Positions 11,001 to 18,729 of a stretch of DNA of 64,000 bases are shown piece by piece. A program made the translations under genes and the position numbers. The first letter of the stretch is position 1, and every line of letters begins with the position of its first letter. Below the pieces are notes generated by a model. It saw nothing but the letters and a program-made list of their open reading frames with translations, did no database searches and was not told where the DNA came from. Origin of the DNA: CAYGDP01 sp964348665 (GTDB lineage Bacteria > Verrucomicrobiota > Verrucomicrobiia > Palsa-1439 > CAYGDP01); the NCBI GenBank assembly GCA_964348665.1, contig CAYGDP010000022.1, forward strand, positions 1-64,000. The letters run 5' to 3'.

Positions 11001-12905
11001 CTGTTCAATTTTCCGGGTGTGGTTAACGTGACCGTCAAAAATTCTTCTCAACTGATCGATATCGCGCCAGTCGGTTTTACCCACGACAGTCTCTCCACCG
11101 AATTCCAAAATGAAATCTTCGCCGCGCTCCCCTTGCAAAATCCGTCTTGCGGATTCCCGGAAGACGCTCGTGACGATCTCGCGGTCGTCGGCAATACCGT
11201 TTTCCATGCCGTTGCCATCGGTCAGTCCGTTGTTCCCGCCAACGCCTATTCCGTGATCGAGGATGGTCTCGACGAAGTCCTCACCATGTCCCTCGCTCGC
11301 TCCGCCGATAGTTATATCTCCGTCTGGTTGCAGCCGGATACTGCTGGATTTCCCTCGGTTAGTCTGCGCGATCCCAATGGAAATTCAATCGGCGCCATTG
11401 GCACCCTGGTTGGCGCGACCGAGTTCAGCACCATCCCGACCGGTGTCCAATTCGCCAATGACTCTGGCCGCTTTATCCTCATCCCGACACCCGATACTGG
11501 CACGTATTTTCTCGTGGTTGTGCATACCGGTTTGTTCACGGCAAGCATGGTCAATGGCGATACAACCGGTTCCGAAGGAGTTACGGCTGATGCCAGCAAT
11601 CCCCCTGCCGGTGTTGTCGGTGCTAATATCTCTGCCATCGTTAGTTTGGAACTGACCGGACAAACTACCTTCGCCCGCTTGAGCGGCACGCAACCCCTTT
11701 CTTTCATTGATGTCGATGGCGATGTCGTGAACCTCCGTCTCTCCGGTACGGGGTTTGCCGACGTCCAACTTCGTCATACCGCCAACAACGCCGATGTAAC
11801 CGACCTGATCGATCTCCATGGCGCCACGGCAAGCACATCTCTTTCCGTATCGGTCTCCAAACGCAACGGCGGCAATGGCCGCGTTGATCTTGGGACCATT
11901 CAGGCGCTTACCGAATCCGGTTTGCCACAAAACTTCGGCGGCATCGCTGTTACCGGGTCGGTTCAATTCGTGACCGTCTCCGGCCGCCTCGGTTCACTCA
12001 CAGCAACGGCTGGGTTGGCGTCCGGCGGCGCCATCAATGTCGGCGCAAACGCCATCGGCGCCTCTTCCGCGGGCTCCATCACTCTCGGCAGCATCGGCGA
12101 CGCTGCCACGCTCAATTTCAACGGACTCGATCTCGGTTCGCTTACGCTTACCCACGGCGCCGGCAGCGGCACTCTCACTGCCGATGACATCGGCTCAATC
12201 AACATAACCGCTGGGAGTTTTAATCTCGACGTTACTGCAACCGGCAGACTCGGCGCCTTCAATCTCACAGGCGGAAACGTTGGCTCGATCATAAGCGTGG
12301 ATGATGGCGTCGGCGGTTTCAATCTCCGTCCCACACTCTTCCGTGCCACCGCCATACCCATGGGCGGAGGATTTTACGGTCAACTCTTTAGCGACGACGA
12401 CGTCGGCTCTCTCACAGCACAACGCCTCAATTCCGCCATCGTCAGTATTGCTGGCCATCTTTCTCGATTTGGCGTCAACGCAGACGTTACCAATTCTCAA
12501 ATCGCCCCGCTTTCCGTCGGTAGCGCCTCCATTGGTACGCATTTCACCAATTCCGTCCTCCTCGCCGGTGCAAACCTCGGTGCCGATGGCATTCTCGGTG
12601 GGGTAGGTCTCAATACCGACAGTTTCGGCGCCGGATTCATCGCCAGTCTTCGTATTGGTGGCAACGTCTCCAGTGGCGGCATCGCCCCCAGTCTCATCAC
12701 TGCCGGTCTCGATCCCATTGACGCCATCTACAAGAATGGCAACGATACCATCCTCGGCGGCAAAACCAGTTCCATCAAATCGTTCTCCATCGCTGGCACT
12801 GCTACCGCCGACAGTTATTTCGCCGCCGGTCTCTTCCCCAAGACGGTCTCCATCAACGGCGTCTCTATTGACCCCCTCGTTGATTCCCGATTCCTTGTCG
12901 GATAA
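8088..12905 (+). CDS. Large subtilisin-family (S8) protease with LEPR-XLL-like N-terminus and embedded lipase-like domain
   Basis: A 1605-residue multidomain, probably cell-surface, protein. Residues 1-28 are very basic and end in LEQRIAPAF, resembling the LEPR-XLL motif of PVC surface proteins. The peptidase domain (about 138-470) has an intact triad: Asp183 (VIDTG), His238 (GHGTHVAG), Ser413 (GTSMASPH), with oxyanion Asn304. Ig-like stretches follow (about 475-685). Residues 690-1030 resemble an LCAT/PGAP1-type alpha/beta hydrolase, but the nucleophile-elbow position in VVAFGSGALIAR (817-828) carries Gly where Ser is expected. After about 1080 come beta-rich and Gly/Ser-rich repeats (GSITLGSIGDAATLNFNG type), likely a beta-helix. 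No PEP-CTERM or LPXTG tail is seen. Confidence 0.88.
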   Translation: MMKLRRLRRLHRPKRLVGEFLEQRIAPAFDPSLIQQFDWHGLTVDVVGGEWIAQFDGYDTTRAGIVDKQQLQADLGGISTDVVALDHLGGVNAVLLQTPTTWGYSQILNAVEGISGFRSLIPNFVIHTLSHSAATIPDDPRYTEQWDMDNTGQSSGTPDADIDAPEAWDITTGSSSIVVGVIDTGVNYLHPDLAANMWTNPGEIPNDNIDNDNNGFVDDYYGFDFINNDSDPMDDGGHGTHVAGTIGAVGDNGFGVVGVNWDVSIMALKFLGTDGGSTADAIEAINYATMMKTTKGINIKLTNNSWGGGPFEAALFAAIQANEQAGMLFVAAAGNDSTNNDLIPHFPSNYDLPNIISVASTNHNDVLSSFSNFGATTVDIAAPGGDSPASTTGGDILSTWWPGASFESIQGTSMASPHVAGVAALVWASCPTATYQAVRDAIYAGADPLPSLSGLVATGARLNAFGALTNIVAPPSLDLQSASDSGASDQDNVTNPILSPNGDIRMDVSESFLPATIDIYRKDPLLGDVLVGTIVNMPTSPQTFTFTAGILQEGENILFARATAACGTSKDSTDLTITIDTVAPVVTVTPDLIRCADTGTFNYDNTTTDRTPTFLGSAEPGSAVNLFASPPPSTLIGTQILGHSQTNYSITSSVLTPGTYTITATAEDLAGNVSTESPSLTFTLAAASLPAGIDPVLIIPDIFGSWPKDTFLDDWMIKAPAGLNPANLQITPFQSSYTNLLDSFTAAGFDLGTTLFFGAWDWRLSLGLVDKKVFGLGDGKPDITASDIASGNLNSGVEYFAYWMDQIDKLGFGQVDVVAFGSGALIARDFIESGFHNPATLKIDDLVFAGAPHRGYTDAYNAINRPGLLDVDDPWYLTRDLAVMAGRALSQFAPSILDVQPQYVVAGILPANSYLTRLNSPTLLAALNTAVTAHGVTVTNLIGTGTPTPQNPSPLAISTDGDGEVLAKLSQLFNFPGVVNVTVKNSSQLIDIAPVGFTHDSLSTEFQNEIFAALPLQNPSCGFPEDARDDLAVVGNTVFHAVAIGQSVVPANAYSVIEDGLDEVLTMSLARSADSYISVWLQPDTAGFPSVSLRDPNGNSIGAIGTLVGATEFSTIPTGVQFANDSGRFILIPTPDTGTYFLVVVHTGLFTASMVNGDTTGSEGVTADASNPPAGVVGANISAIVSLELTGQTTFARLSGTQPLSFIDVDGDVVNLRLSGTGFADVQLRHTANNADVTDLIDLHGATASTSLSVSVSKRNGGNGRVDLGTIQALTESGLPQNFGGIAVTGSVQFVTVSGRLGSLTATAGLASGGAINVGANAIGASSAGSITLGSIGDAATLNFNGLDLGSLTLTHGAGSGTLTADDIGSINITAGSFNLDVTATGRLGAFNLTGGNVGSIISVDDGVGGFNLRPTLFRATAIPMGGGFYGQLFSDDDVGSLTAQRLNSAIVSIAGHLSRFGVNADVTNSQIAPLSVGSASIGTHFTNSVLLAGANLGADGILGGVGLNTDSFGAGFIASLRIGGNVSSGGIAPSLITAGLDPIDAIYKNGNDTILGGKTSSIKSFSIAGTATADSYFAAGLFPKTVSINGVSIDPLVDSRFLVG

Positions 12906-13002
12906 TCGTTCCCCAAATTTTTCGCACCGCACACAAATCTGGAGGCTGTCTCACGTGGCTTCGCTGAGCAAGGTCTATTGCCACAGAATTGTTAGGTTTA
13001 GA

Positions 13003-13803
13003 TCAGCGACTCTTTTGCGCTGCGTTAATGAACGCGGCAAACAAACGCAGGATTTTTGGCGTGTTCCGGAACATCCGTTCCGGATGGAATTGAACGCCGA
13101 GCGCGAAGGGGTGACTGGAGTGTTCGATGGCTTCGATCACTCCGTCCGGCGCGCGCGCGGTGACGCGAAAATCTCTCGCGACGCGCCCGACGGCTTGGTG
13201 ATGAAAACTATTCACGCGGAATCGGCTGGCCGACAATATTTCACGCAGCCGGCTCCCCGGCTCGATGCCAATGTCGTGCTCCGCCGGTTTGGGTTTGCGG
13301 CGGTGGAGCACGGGCGGTTCCAAAAATTCCATCGGAAGTTTGGTATTGTGCTTCTTGTGCATTTTTGTAGCAATTTCACATTTCTGCAGCTTCCATGTTG
13401 GAATATCCACAACAAGCGTCCCGCCGCCAGCCACGTTCATCGTTTGAATACCGCGACAGATGCCGAGGACTGGTTTTTGGGCCGCCAGAGTTTCCCAAAT
13501 CAGAAAGATTTCCATCTCATCGCGCGCGTCGTCCACTCCGCGGATCAGCTTCTTCTCTTTCGCCGGCAGTTTTGGATCGTATTGTTTCGCGCCAACATCG
13601 CCGCCGCCGGTGAGAAGCAATCCATCGCAACGGCCGAGTAGCTCCCGAAGCGTGTCGCGATCGGTCGTGAGCGGCAGGATCACAGGGATGCCGCCGGCGG
13701 CTTTGATGGCCTCGGAATAATTGACAGAGAGACGGGAGTCGCGCTGGAAAAAATCCTTGTCGGATTTCTCGACATCCGGCGTCAAACCAATCAGTGGTTT
13801 CAC
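13003..13803 (-). CDS. Class I glutamine amidotransferase, peptidase C26 / PuuD family
   Basis: Predicted gamma-glutamyl hydrolase-type enzyme of 266 residues, similar to PuuD, which releases GABA from gamma-Glu-GABA. The nucleophile Cys lies in LGICRGIQTMNVAGGG, and the His/Glu pair in GVQFHPERM. KPLIGLTPDVEKSD is a family-typical start, so GTG at 13803 is preferred although the frame is open 26 codons further. A TATAAT sequence lies only 7 bases upstream of this GTG, so the message may be leaderless. The real substrate is not shown by context. Confidence 0.85.
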   Translation of the reverse strand: MKPLIGLTPDVEKSDKDFFQRDSRLSVNYSEAIKAAGGIPVILPLTTDRDTLRELLGRCDGLLLTGGGDVGAKQYDPKLPAKEKKLIRGVDDARDEMEIFLIWETLAAQKPVLGICRGIQTMNVAGGGTLVVDIPTWKLQKCEIATKMHKKHNTKLPMEFLEPPVLHRRKPKPAEHDIGIEPGSRLREILSASRFRVNSFHHQAVGRVARDFRVTARAPDGVIEAIEHSSHPFALGVQFHPERMFRNTPKILRLFAAFINAAQKSR

Positions 13804-13810
13804 GACTTGA

Positions 13811-13816
13811 TTATAG
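13811..13816 (-). promoter_or_regulatory. Possible -10 box (TATAAT) directly upstream of the C26 amidotransferase
   Basis: On the minus strand the sequence gctataatcaagtcGTG places a perfect TATAAT 7 bases before the chosen GTG. No good -35 hexamer is visible. If used, the transcript would have almost no leader. Confidence 0.35.
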
Positions 13817-13918
13817 CACAACGGTGAAAGTGCGCGAGTGTGCTGGCTGAGGTAACATTGCAGTTGACCTGTGGAACACAAAGGCTATGTTTGCGGGCAA
13901 CACCATGAGGAGGATCGC

Positions 13919-14437
13919 ATGATTCAATTCGCCTGCCCAAGTTGTCGCAACCAAATCACGGCGTCGGAGCAGCACGCCGGAATGCAAGTTGCCTGTCCGC
14001 ATTGCAACACGGCAATGATTGTCCCGCAAGCGGCACCAAGACCTTCTTCCGTGCCTTCGCCGCAGTACTTTCCCGGCTCACAGGGATCTCCCCCGGATTT
14101 TCTGGATGCGGACATCTTGGGGAAATTAGCGTGGTGGGTGAAGCTCGCCGGAGGTTTTTCGATTTTCGTGGGGGTGATCTATTGCTTGTCTTGCGTCGGA
14201 ATACCTCTCGGAGTGATTGCGATCATGATGGGTGTCTTTCTCAATGGGGCATCGATCCAGTTGCGCTCGTATCTTGTCGCGCCGGACGGCATTGCGATCA
14301 ATGAAGCGTTGCGCAAACTAAAGAACTTTTTCCAAACACTCGGCGTAATCATCATCATTCAAATTATCGCCATCGCAATTTTGTTGATTGTGTTCGGAAG
14401 CGGAATTGTGGCCGGCATTATGGATAAGGTGAAATAA
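13919..14437 (+). CDS. Zinc-ribbon membrane protein, DUF5362-like
   Basis: A 172-residue protein of unknown function. An N-terminal zinc ribbon (CPSC at about 6-9 and CPHC at about 26-29) is followed by a Pro/Ser-rich linker and then two or three membrane segments (VKLAGGFSIFVGVIYCLSCVGIPLGVIAIMMGVFL; LGVIIIIQIIAIAILLIVFGSGIV). The layout resembles DUF5362-type proteins. ATG 13919 is chosen because gaggagg lies 5-6 bases upstream; the longer frame from 13871 has no such site. Divergent from the amidotransferase gene. Confidence 0.75.
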   Translation: MIQFACPSCRNQITASEQHAGMQVACPHCNTAMIVPQAAPRPSSVPSPQYFPGSQGSPPDFLDADILGKLAWWVKLAGGFSIFVGVIYCLSCVGIPLGVIAIMMGVFLNGASIQLRSYLVAPDGIAINEALRKLKNFFQTLGVIIIIQIIAIAILLIVFGSGIVAGIMDKVK

Positions 14438-14484
14438 GCAGGCGGGCTAACGCCGGCGTATTCACAATCAGACCGTCGAAAGAG

Positions 14485-15489
14485 TCATTTCGCCTTGGAT
14501 GCGCGCCGGCGCATTTTTGTCTCGCCCTTTGGACGCGATTCCACCACACCCATCGCGCGGAATTTTTCGTACCGGGCGCGAAGCAGTTTTTCGGTTTGGA
14601 TTTTTTCGAGGGCGGCCAGATTCGTTTCGAGCGAATCCTGTAATAGCTTTGCCGCGCCGTCAAAATCCGCATGCGCCCCGCCAAGCGGTTCGGAAACGAT
14701 ATCGTCCACAAGTCCGAGCGATTTTAAGTCTGTCGCGGTAATTTTGAGCGCTTCTGCCGCTTTGGCGCTGGCGGAGCGGTCTTTCCAGAGAATCGCAGCA
14801 CAGCCTTCGGGGGTGATGACAGAGTAATAGGCGTTTTCCATGATCAGGACGCGGTCGGCTACGGCGATCCCAAGCGCTCCGCCGCTCCCCCCTTCGCCAA
14901 TAATAACGGCGAGGATTGGCGTCGGGAGGATCATCATCTCCCGCAAATTTACAGCGATGGCCTCCGCGATGTGCCGTTCCTCGGCGCCAACGCCGGGATA
15001 GGCGCCGGGCGTGTCCACAAACGCGATCACCGGCAGCGAAAATTTTGCGGCAAGTTGCATCAACCTCAATGCCTTGCGATAGCCTTCGGGATGCGCGCTG
15101 CCAAAATTTCGGGCGATATTTTCTTTCGTGTCCCTGCCTTTTTGCGTGCCGATGATCAGCACACGGCGGCTGCCAAGTGTGGCGAATCCGCCAATGACGG
15201 CCCGGTCGTCGGCAAACCGCCGGTCGCCGTGCAGTTCGATGAAATCCGTAAAGACGCGCCCGATGTAATCGAGCGTGTACGGCCGGGACGGATGGCGCGC
15301 AAGCTGGACGCGCTGCCACGGAGTCAGGTTGTCGAAAATCTCGCGCTTGGATTTTTCGACAGCAAGCTCCAGGTCGCGAATGTGGGAAGACTCGTCGCGG
15401 CCGTCCACCTTGGCTTTCTCTCGAAGCTCGTCAATCTGGCGTTCCAGTTCGACGATCGGTTTTTCAAAATCGAGGGCGTGTTGTCTCAT
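14485..15489 (-). CDS. accA: Acetyl-CoA carboxylase carboxyltransferase subunit alpha
   Basis: Carries out the carboxyl-transfer half of acetyl-CoA carboxylation together with AccD, the first committed step of fatty-acid synthesis. The protein is 334 residues, close to the usual 315-325. HALDFEKPIVELERQIDEL, AYPGVGAEERHIAEAIAVNLREM, GEGGSGGALGI and YSVITPEGCAAILW are strong family blocks. ATG 15489 fits homologues. An upstream in-frame ATG at 15519 overlaps the transpeptidase stop as ATGA and would add 10 residues; given how often that overlap occurs here it may be the true, coupled start. Third gene of a kinase/transpeptidase/accA operon. No accD is present in the window. Confidence 0.95.
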   Translation of the reverse strand: MRQHALDFEKPIVELERQIDELREKAKVDGRDESSHIRDLELAVEKSKREIFDNLTPWQRVQLARHPSRPYTLDYIGRVFTDFIELHGDRRFADDRAVIGGFATLGSRRVLIIGTQKGRDTKENIARNFGSAHPEGYRKALRLMQLAAKFSLPVIAFVDTPGAYPGVGAEERHIAEAIAVNLREMMILPTPILAVIIGEGGSGGALGIAVADRVLIMENAYYSVITPEGCAAILWKDRSASAKAAEALKITATDLKSLGLVDDIVSEPLGGAHADFDGAAKLLQDSLETNLAALEKIQTEKLLRARYEKFRAMGVVESRPKGETKMRRRASKAK

Positions 15490-15515
15490 AGGAAAAAATA
15501 TCGTATCTAATCCGA

Positions 15516-16424
15516 TCATTCCACTATTTTTACCGGCGTTTGCCGCGGAAGAATGGTGAAAAGCTCTTCGATGTCGGTGTTGGTCAGGCGGACACATCCG
15601 CGGCTGCTGTCCTTGCCGATGCTTTCCTTGTCCCATGTGCCGTGAATGCCGTAGTGAGACAAATTGAGCGCGAGCCAGTGGGTTCCGAGGATGTTCTCCG
15701 GATGACCATATGGGATTTCCTTGCCATCGTCGCGCCACCAGGTCGGATTCGCGATGCGGTCGGTCACGACAAACTCCCCAACCGGCGTGCTGTTGGCCGC
15801 CCCGAGTCCGACCTTGTATTCCTTGAAAAACTGGCCGACATCGGAAAGCGTGAGTGTGAATTTGGATTTCTCGACCAAAACAGAAAACTTTGCGCGCGGA
15901 ATCCAAAGCCGATCCCCCAGACGTGCGGTGTTGTCCCGCAGGCCGTTGCTTTTGACGATGAGCGCGACAGGCGAGTTGTATTGGGCAGCGATTTTGCCTA
16001 GCGTCTCTCCCGCGCCGACCACGTGTTCGACTTTTTCCGGCGCGGCCGCTTTGGTGGTCAGGAGCGTGATGTTGATCTCGCCCAGGAGCGTTTTCACGTC
16101 GCCAATCCGATCACTACTCGCGTGGTCGGTCAGAAATTTCCGCAGCGCGTCACGAGCTTCAACGGGTTTGCCTTCCGTTTTCAGCGCCAGGGCGGCGGCG
16201 TATTCGCGTTCGATTTTCTGTTTCACAACAGTTGGATCGGGGGCGAGTGGAGTGGACGATTCCGGTTTCAGGTCGGCTGTTGTATTTTGTATTTGGGGAA
16301 GTTTGCGAGGCGTGGGGCGAGCGACCGGGGTGGATTCGGGCCACGGTTTCCAAAAATGATAGGCCGCGCCGACCACGGCGGCTCCGAGAAAAATGCCTAT
16401 GAACCATGTCAGTGAGTTTTTCAT
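15516..16424 (-). CDS. LysM-containing L,D-transpeptidase (YkuD)
   Basis: Predicted envelope enzyme that makes 3-3 peptidoglycan cross-links or attaches proteins to peptidoglycan. It has 302 residues: a membrane anchor at about 5-25, a helical, TPR-like stretch (65-125), LysM at about 133-177, and a YkuD domain at 181-302. The catalytic motif is visible as HYGIHGT (His261) and SSRGCVRL (Cys277). The ATG overlaps the kinase stop by four bases (ATGA), and the stop overlaps a possible accA start in the same way, so the three genes are probably translated together. Confidence 0.92.
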   Translation of the reverse strand: MKNSLTWFIGIFLGAAVVGAAYHFWKPWPESTPVARPTPRKLPQIQNTTADLKPESSTPLAPDPTVVKQKIEREYAAALALKTEGKPVEARDALRKFLTDHASSDRIGDVKTLLGEINITLLTTKAAAPEKVEHVVGAGETLGKIAAQYNSPVALIVKSNGLRDNTARLGDRLWIPRAKFSVLVEKSKFTLTLSDVGQFFKEYKVGLGAANSTPVGEFVVTDRIANPTWWRDDGKEIPYGHPENILGTHWLALNLSHYGIHGTWDKESIGKDSSRGCVRLTNTDIEELFTILPRQTPVKIVE

Positions 16425-17251
16425 CGTGGCTCTGGAGTTTGCAGTGCTTGCAGGTCTCGCACGACGAGACTCATCACAGGGTAGCGAGTCATGAGATTCT
16501 TGGCAAGACAGGAGCGGATGATCCGGTCGAGTTTGGGGGGGAATTTAGGGTTCACGTCGAGAATTGACGGCGGTTTGTCGAACGCAGTGCCGAATTTTGC
16601 GCGCTGAAACATTTCTTGCGGTGTTCCGCTCCCAAATGGTTTTCGACCTGTCAGCAATTCAAACGCCGTTGCGCCGAACGCAAAAATATCGGCGCGCTCG
16701 TCCGATTTCTGTCCCAACAACACTTCTGGCGCGAGATAGACGGCGGTGCCGGCCAAGGGAAGCTTGATCAGTTTCATCGGACGCGGAAGCGCGAGGTCAA
16801 AGTCAATGATCTTGACGTGTCCCGTTGGCAGCACCAACAGATTTTCCGGCTTGAAGTCCATGTGCAGAAATCCCCGCTCGTGGATGTGCGATAACCCCGC
16901 AGCCATGCTGTAGAGCAAACTCTGTTGCTGCAGAAGTAACTGCTGTTGTCCGTCGTGCAATCGTTCCCGTAAATTCGGCGCGGGAACGTATTCCATCGCC
17001 ACCCACGGCAACCCATCCCGCTGTTTGCCCTGGTCATAGTACCGCGGGAAGCTCGGATGATCGAGATGTTCCAATACTTTGCAGCCAAAGTTGAATTGCC
17101 GGAGGTGTATACGCGATCGTAGATGCTGGGGTTGGAGCGCGCGGATGGCGACGGATAGCCCTGATTCGTTGTGCGCGAGAAAAAGGTGCGCCATCCCGCC
17201 TACCGCGACCCGCTCTTGCACGTAATAATTACCGAATTGATTGCTGGACAC
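16421..17251 (-). CDS. Serine/threonine protein kinase with atypical active-site residues
   Basis: A minimal Hanks-type kinase domain, 276 residues, with no transmembrane or sensor part. The Gly-rich loop is VAVGGMAHLF (15-24). The usual VAIK lysine is Arg37 (VAIRAL), the catalytic loop is HMDFKPEN (Asp132, Lys134, Asn137), the DFG motif is DFD (150-152), and YLAPEVLLG is intact. Replacement of the ATP-binding Lys and the DFG Gly suggests altered or weak catalysis, although the catalytic Asp remains. It is first in the operon with L,D-transpeptidase and accA, hinting at a link to envelope synthesis. Confidence 0.88.
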   Translation of the reverse strand: MSSNQFGNYYVQERVAVGGMAHLFLAHNESGLSVAIRALQPQHLRSRIHLRQFNFGCKVLEHLDHPSFPRYYDQGKQRDGLPWVAMEYVPAPNLRERLHDGQQQLLLQQQSLLYSMAAGLSHIHERGFLHMDFKPENLLVLPTGHVKIIDFDLALPRPMKLIKLPLAGTAVYLAPEVLLGQKSDERADIFAFGATAFELLTGRKPFGSGTPQEMFQRAKFGTAFDKPPSILDVNPKFPPKLDRIIRSCLAKNLMTRYPVMSLVVRDLQALQTPEPR

Positions 17252-17365
17252 GAAAACGGATGTTACATCGTTGCGGCGCGCATGTCAAAGAGAGACCGCA
17301 TGTTTCGACACAATCAAAGTTTTCATTTGCAAGTCGCTAAAAACGTCTTAGGTTGATACAAGTTT

Positions 17366-18664
17366 ATGAACCGTTACGGGTTTCTTGCGTGGTTGGCGCT
17401 GGCGACAGTGACCGGGCAAACGGGGGAATTGGACGATTACCTCGCGCGACCGGAACCGGATTTTCGCTGGGAATTACGACGCAAGACGAAAACCGCCGAT
17501 GGCATACTCTATGAGATTCGGTTTGTCTCGCAAAATTGGCGGGACTATCGTTGGACGCATCACCTTTGGGTCTATCGTCCGAAGAAAGTCGAGTTTCCAC
17601 AGACGCCGGTTCTTTGTGTTCACGGTGGCGGTCCAAGGGACGCGCACACCGATTATGGCTTTCACATGGCCAATAGCACCGGCGCGATTTTTGCCACTCT
17701 CTACGATGTTCCTAATCAGCCTCTCTTCGATGGATTGGTGGAGGATGACCTGATCGCTCACACGCTCGACAAAGCTATATTGACCAAGGATTCTAGTTGG
17801 CCATTGCTTCTTCCGATGACTAAGGCCGCCACCAAAGCGATGGATGTCATCCAAGCTTTCTCCCAGCAAGAATGGAAAACTAAGACGGATGGATTTGTAG
17901 TAACCGGTGCCAGCAAACGAGGTTGGACGACATGGCTGGTTGCCGCGCATGATAACCGCGTGAAAGCGATTGTTCCGTGGGTCTATGACAACCTCAATAT
18001 TTCCGATCAAATGAAACATCAGGTCGAATCCTGGGGTGATTATAGCGACAAAATCATGCAATATACCCGCCGCAACTTGCAGGTGCGGCTGCGAGCCAAG
18101 GAAGGCGTTCCGGTCGGCAAACTCATCGACCCGTATGCGTATCGCAATCGTCTCCAACTCCCGAAGCTGATCGTCAATGGGACAAACGACCCGTATTGGA
18201 CACTGGACGCTCTTAATCTCTATTGGACAGATTTGCCGGGAGAAAAATATGTTCTTTATGTTCCCAATGCCGGTCATGATCTCGATGATGATCTGCGTCG
18301 TGCGTCCCAGTCCACGAGCGCTTTTTACCGCCATGTTGTCGGTGGAGAGCCGTGGCCTAAGTTGGAATGGAAACACGGCCAGTCGGTCCGTAATCTCCGC
18401 CTGACTGTTACCGCAGTTCACGTTCCGGAAGCGCGTGCCGCTCGGCTCTGGGTTGCTCATTCGCCAGGAAAAGACTTTCGCGCGGCCAATTGGGAATCGT
18501 CAAATCTTCCATGGATCCATAGCGAAGATGGCATGGTTACGTATCAGGACGAGATTCTCAAACCTGCTAGCGGTCGTGTCGCCTTGTTCGCCGAACTGGA
18601 GTATGAATCGAACGGCCAACCATTCTATTTATCCACGTCCATCCGAATTGCCGGCAAAAAATGA
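17366..18664 (+). CDS. PhoPQ-activated pathogenicity-related (PqaA-like) protein, copy 1
   Basis: An exported alpha/beta-hydrolase-fold protein of 432 residues. A short hydrophobic N-terminus (MNRYGFLAWLALATVTG) acts as a probable signal peptide. The likely nucleophile is Ser183 in GASKRGWTTW; NGTNDPYW (about 271-278) and VPNAGHDL (His304) supply the other expected acidic and His positions. A beta-rich C-terminal domain follows. The family is named for a Salmonella PhoPQ-regulated protein; its substrate is not known, and nothing here implies virulence. A close paralogue follows 65 bases downstream. Confidence 0.88.
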   Translation: MNRYGFLAWLALATVTGQTGELDDYLARPEPDFRWELRRKTKTADGILYEIRFVSQNWRDYRWTHHLWVYRPKKVEFPQTPVLCVHGGGPRDAHTDYGFHMANSTGAIFATLYDVPNQPLFDGLVEDDLIAHTLDKAILTKDSSWPLLLPMTKAATKAMDVIQAFSQQEWKTKTDGFVVTGASKRGWTTWLVAAHDNRVKAIVPWVYDNLNISDQMKHQVESWGDYSDKIMQYTRRNLQVRLRAKEGVPVGKLIDPYAYRNRLQLPKLIVNGTNDPYWTLDALNLYWTDLPGEKYVLYVPNAGHDLDDDLRRASQSTSAFYRHVVGGEPWPKLEWKHGQSVRNLRLTVTAVHVPEARAARLWVAHSPGKDFRAANWESSNLPWIHSEDGMVTYQDEILKPASGRVALFAELEYESNGQPFYLSTSIRIAGKK

Positions 18665-18729
18665 TCGCCCCGTCGTGACAAGATTTTTTGTTTGCTAGAC
18701 GCTCGAAAAAGCCTGACGATGTCCTCCCT

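Noticed and set aside
10314..11207. 297-residue minus-strand frame inside the subtilisin gene
   Set aside because: Antisense shadow of a long GC-biased gene whose plus-strand translation has clear domains.
15490..15906. 139-codon upstream extension of the accA frame
   Set aside because: It overlaps the L,D-transpeptidase gene; AccA similarity begins near codon 140.
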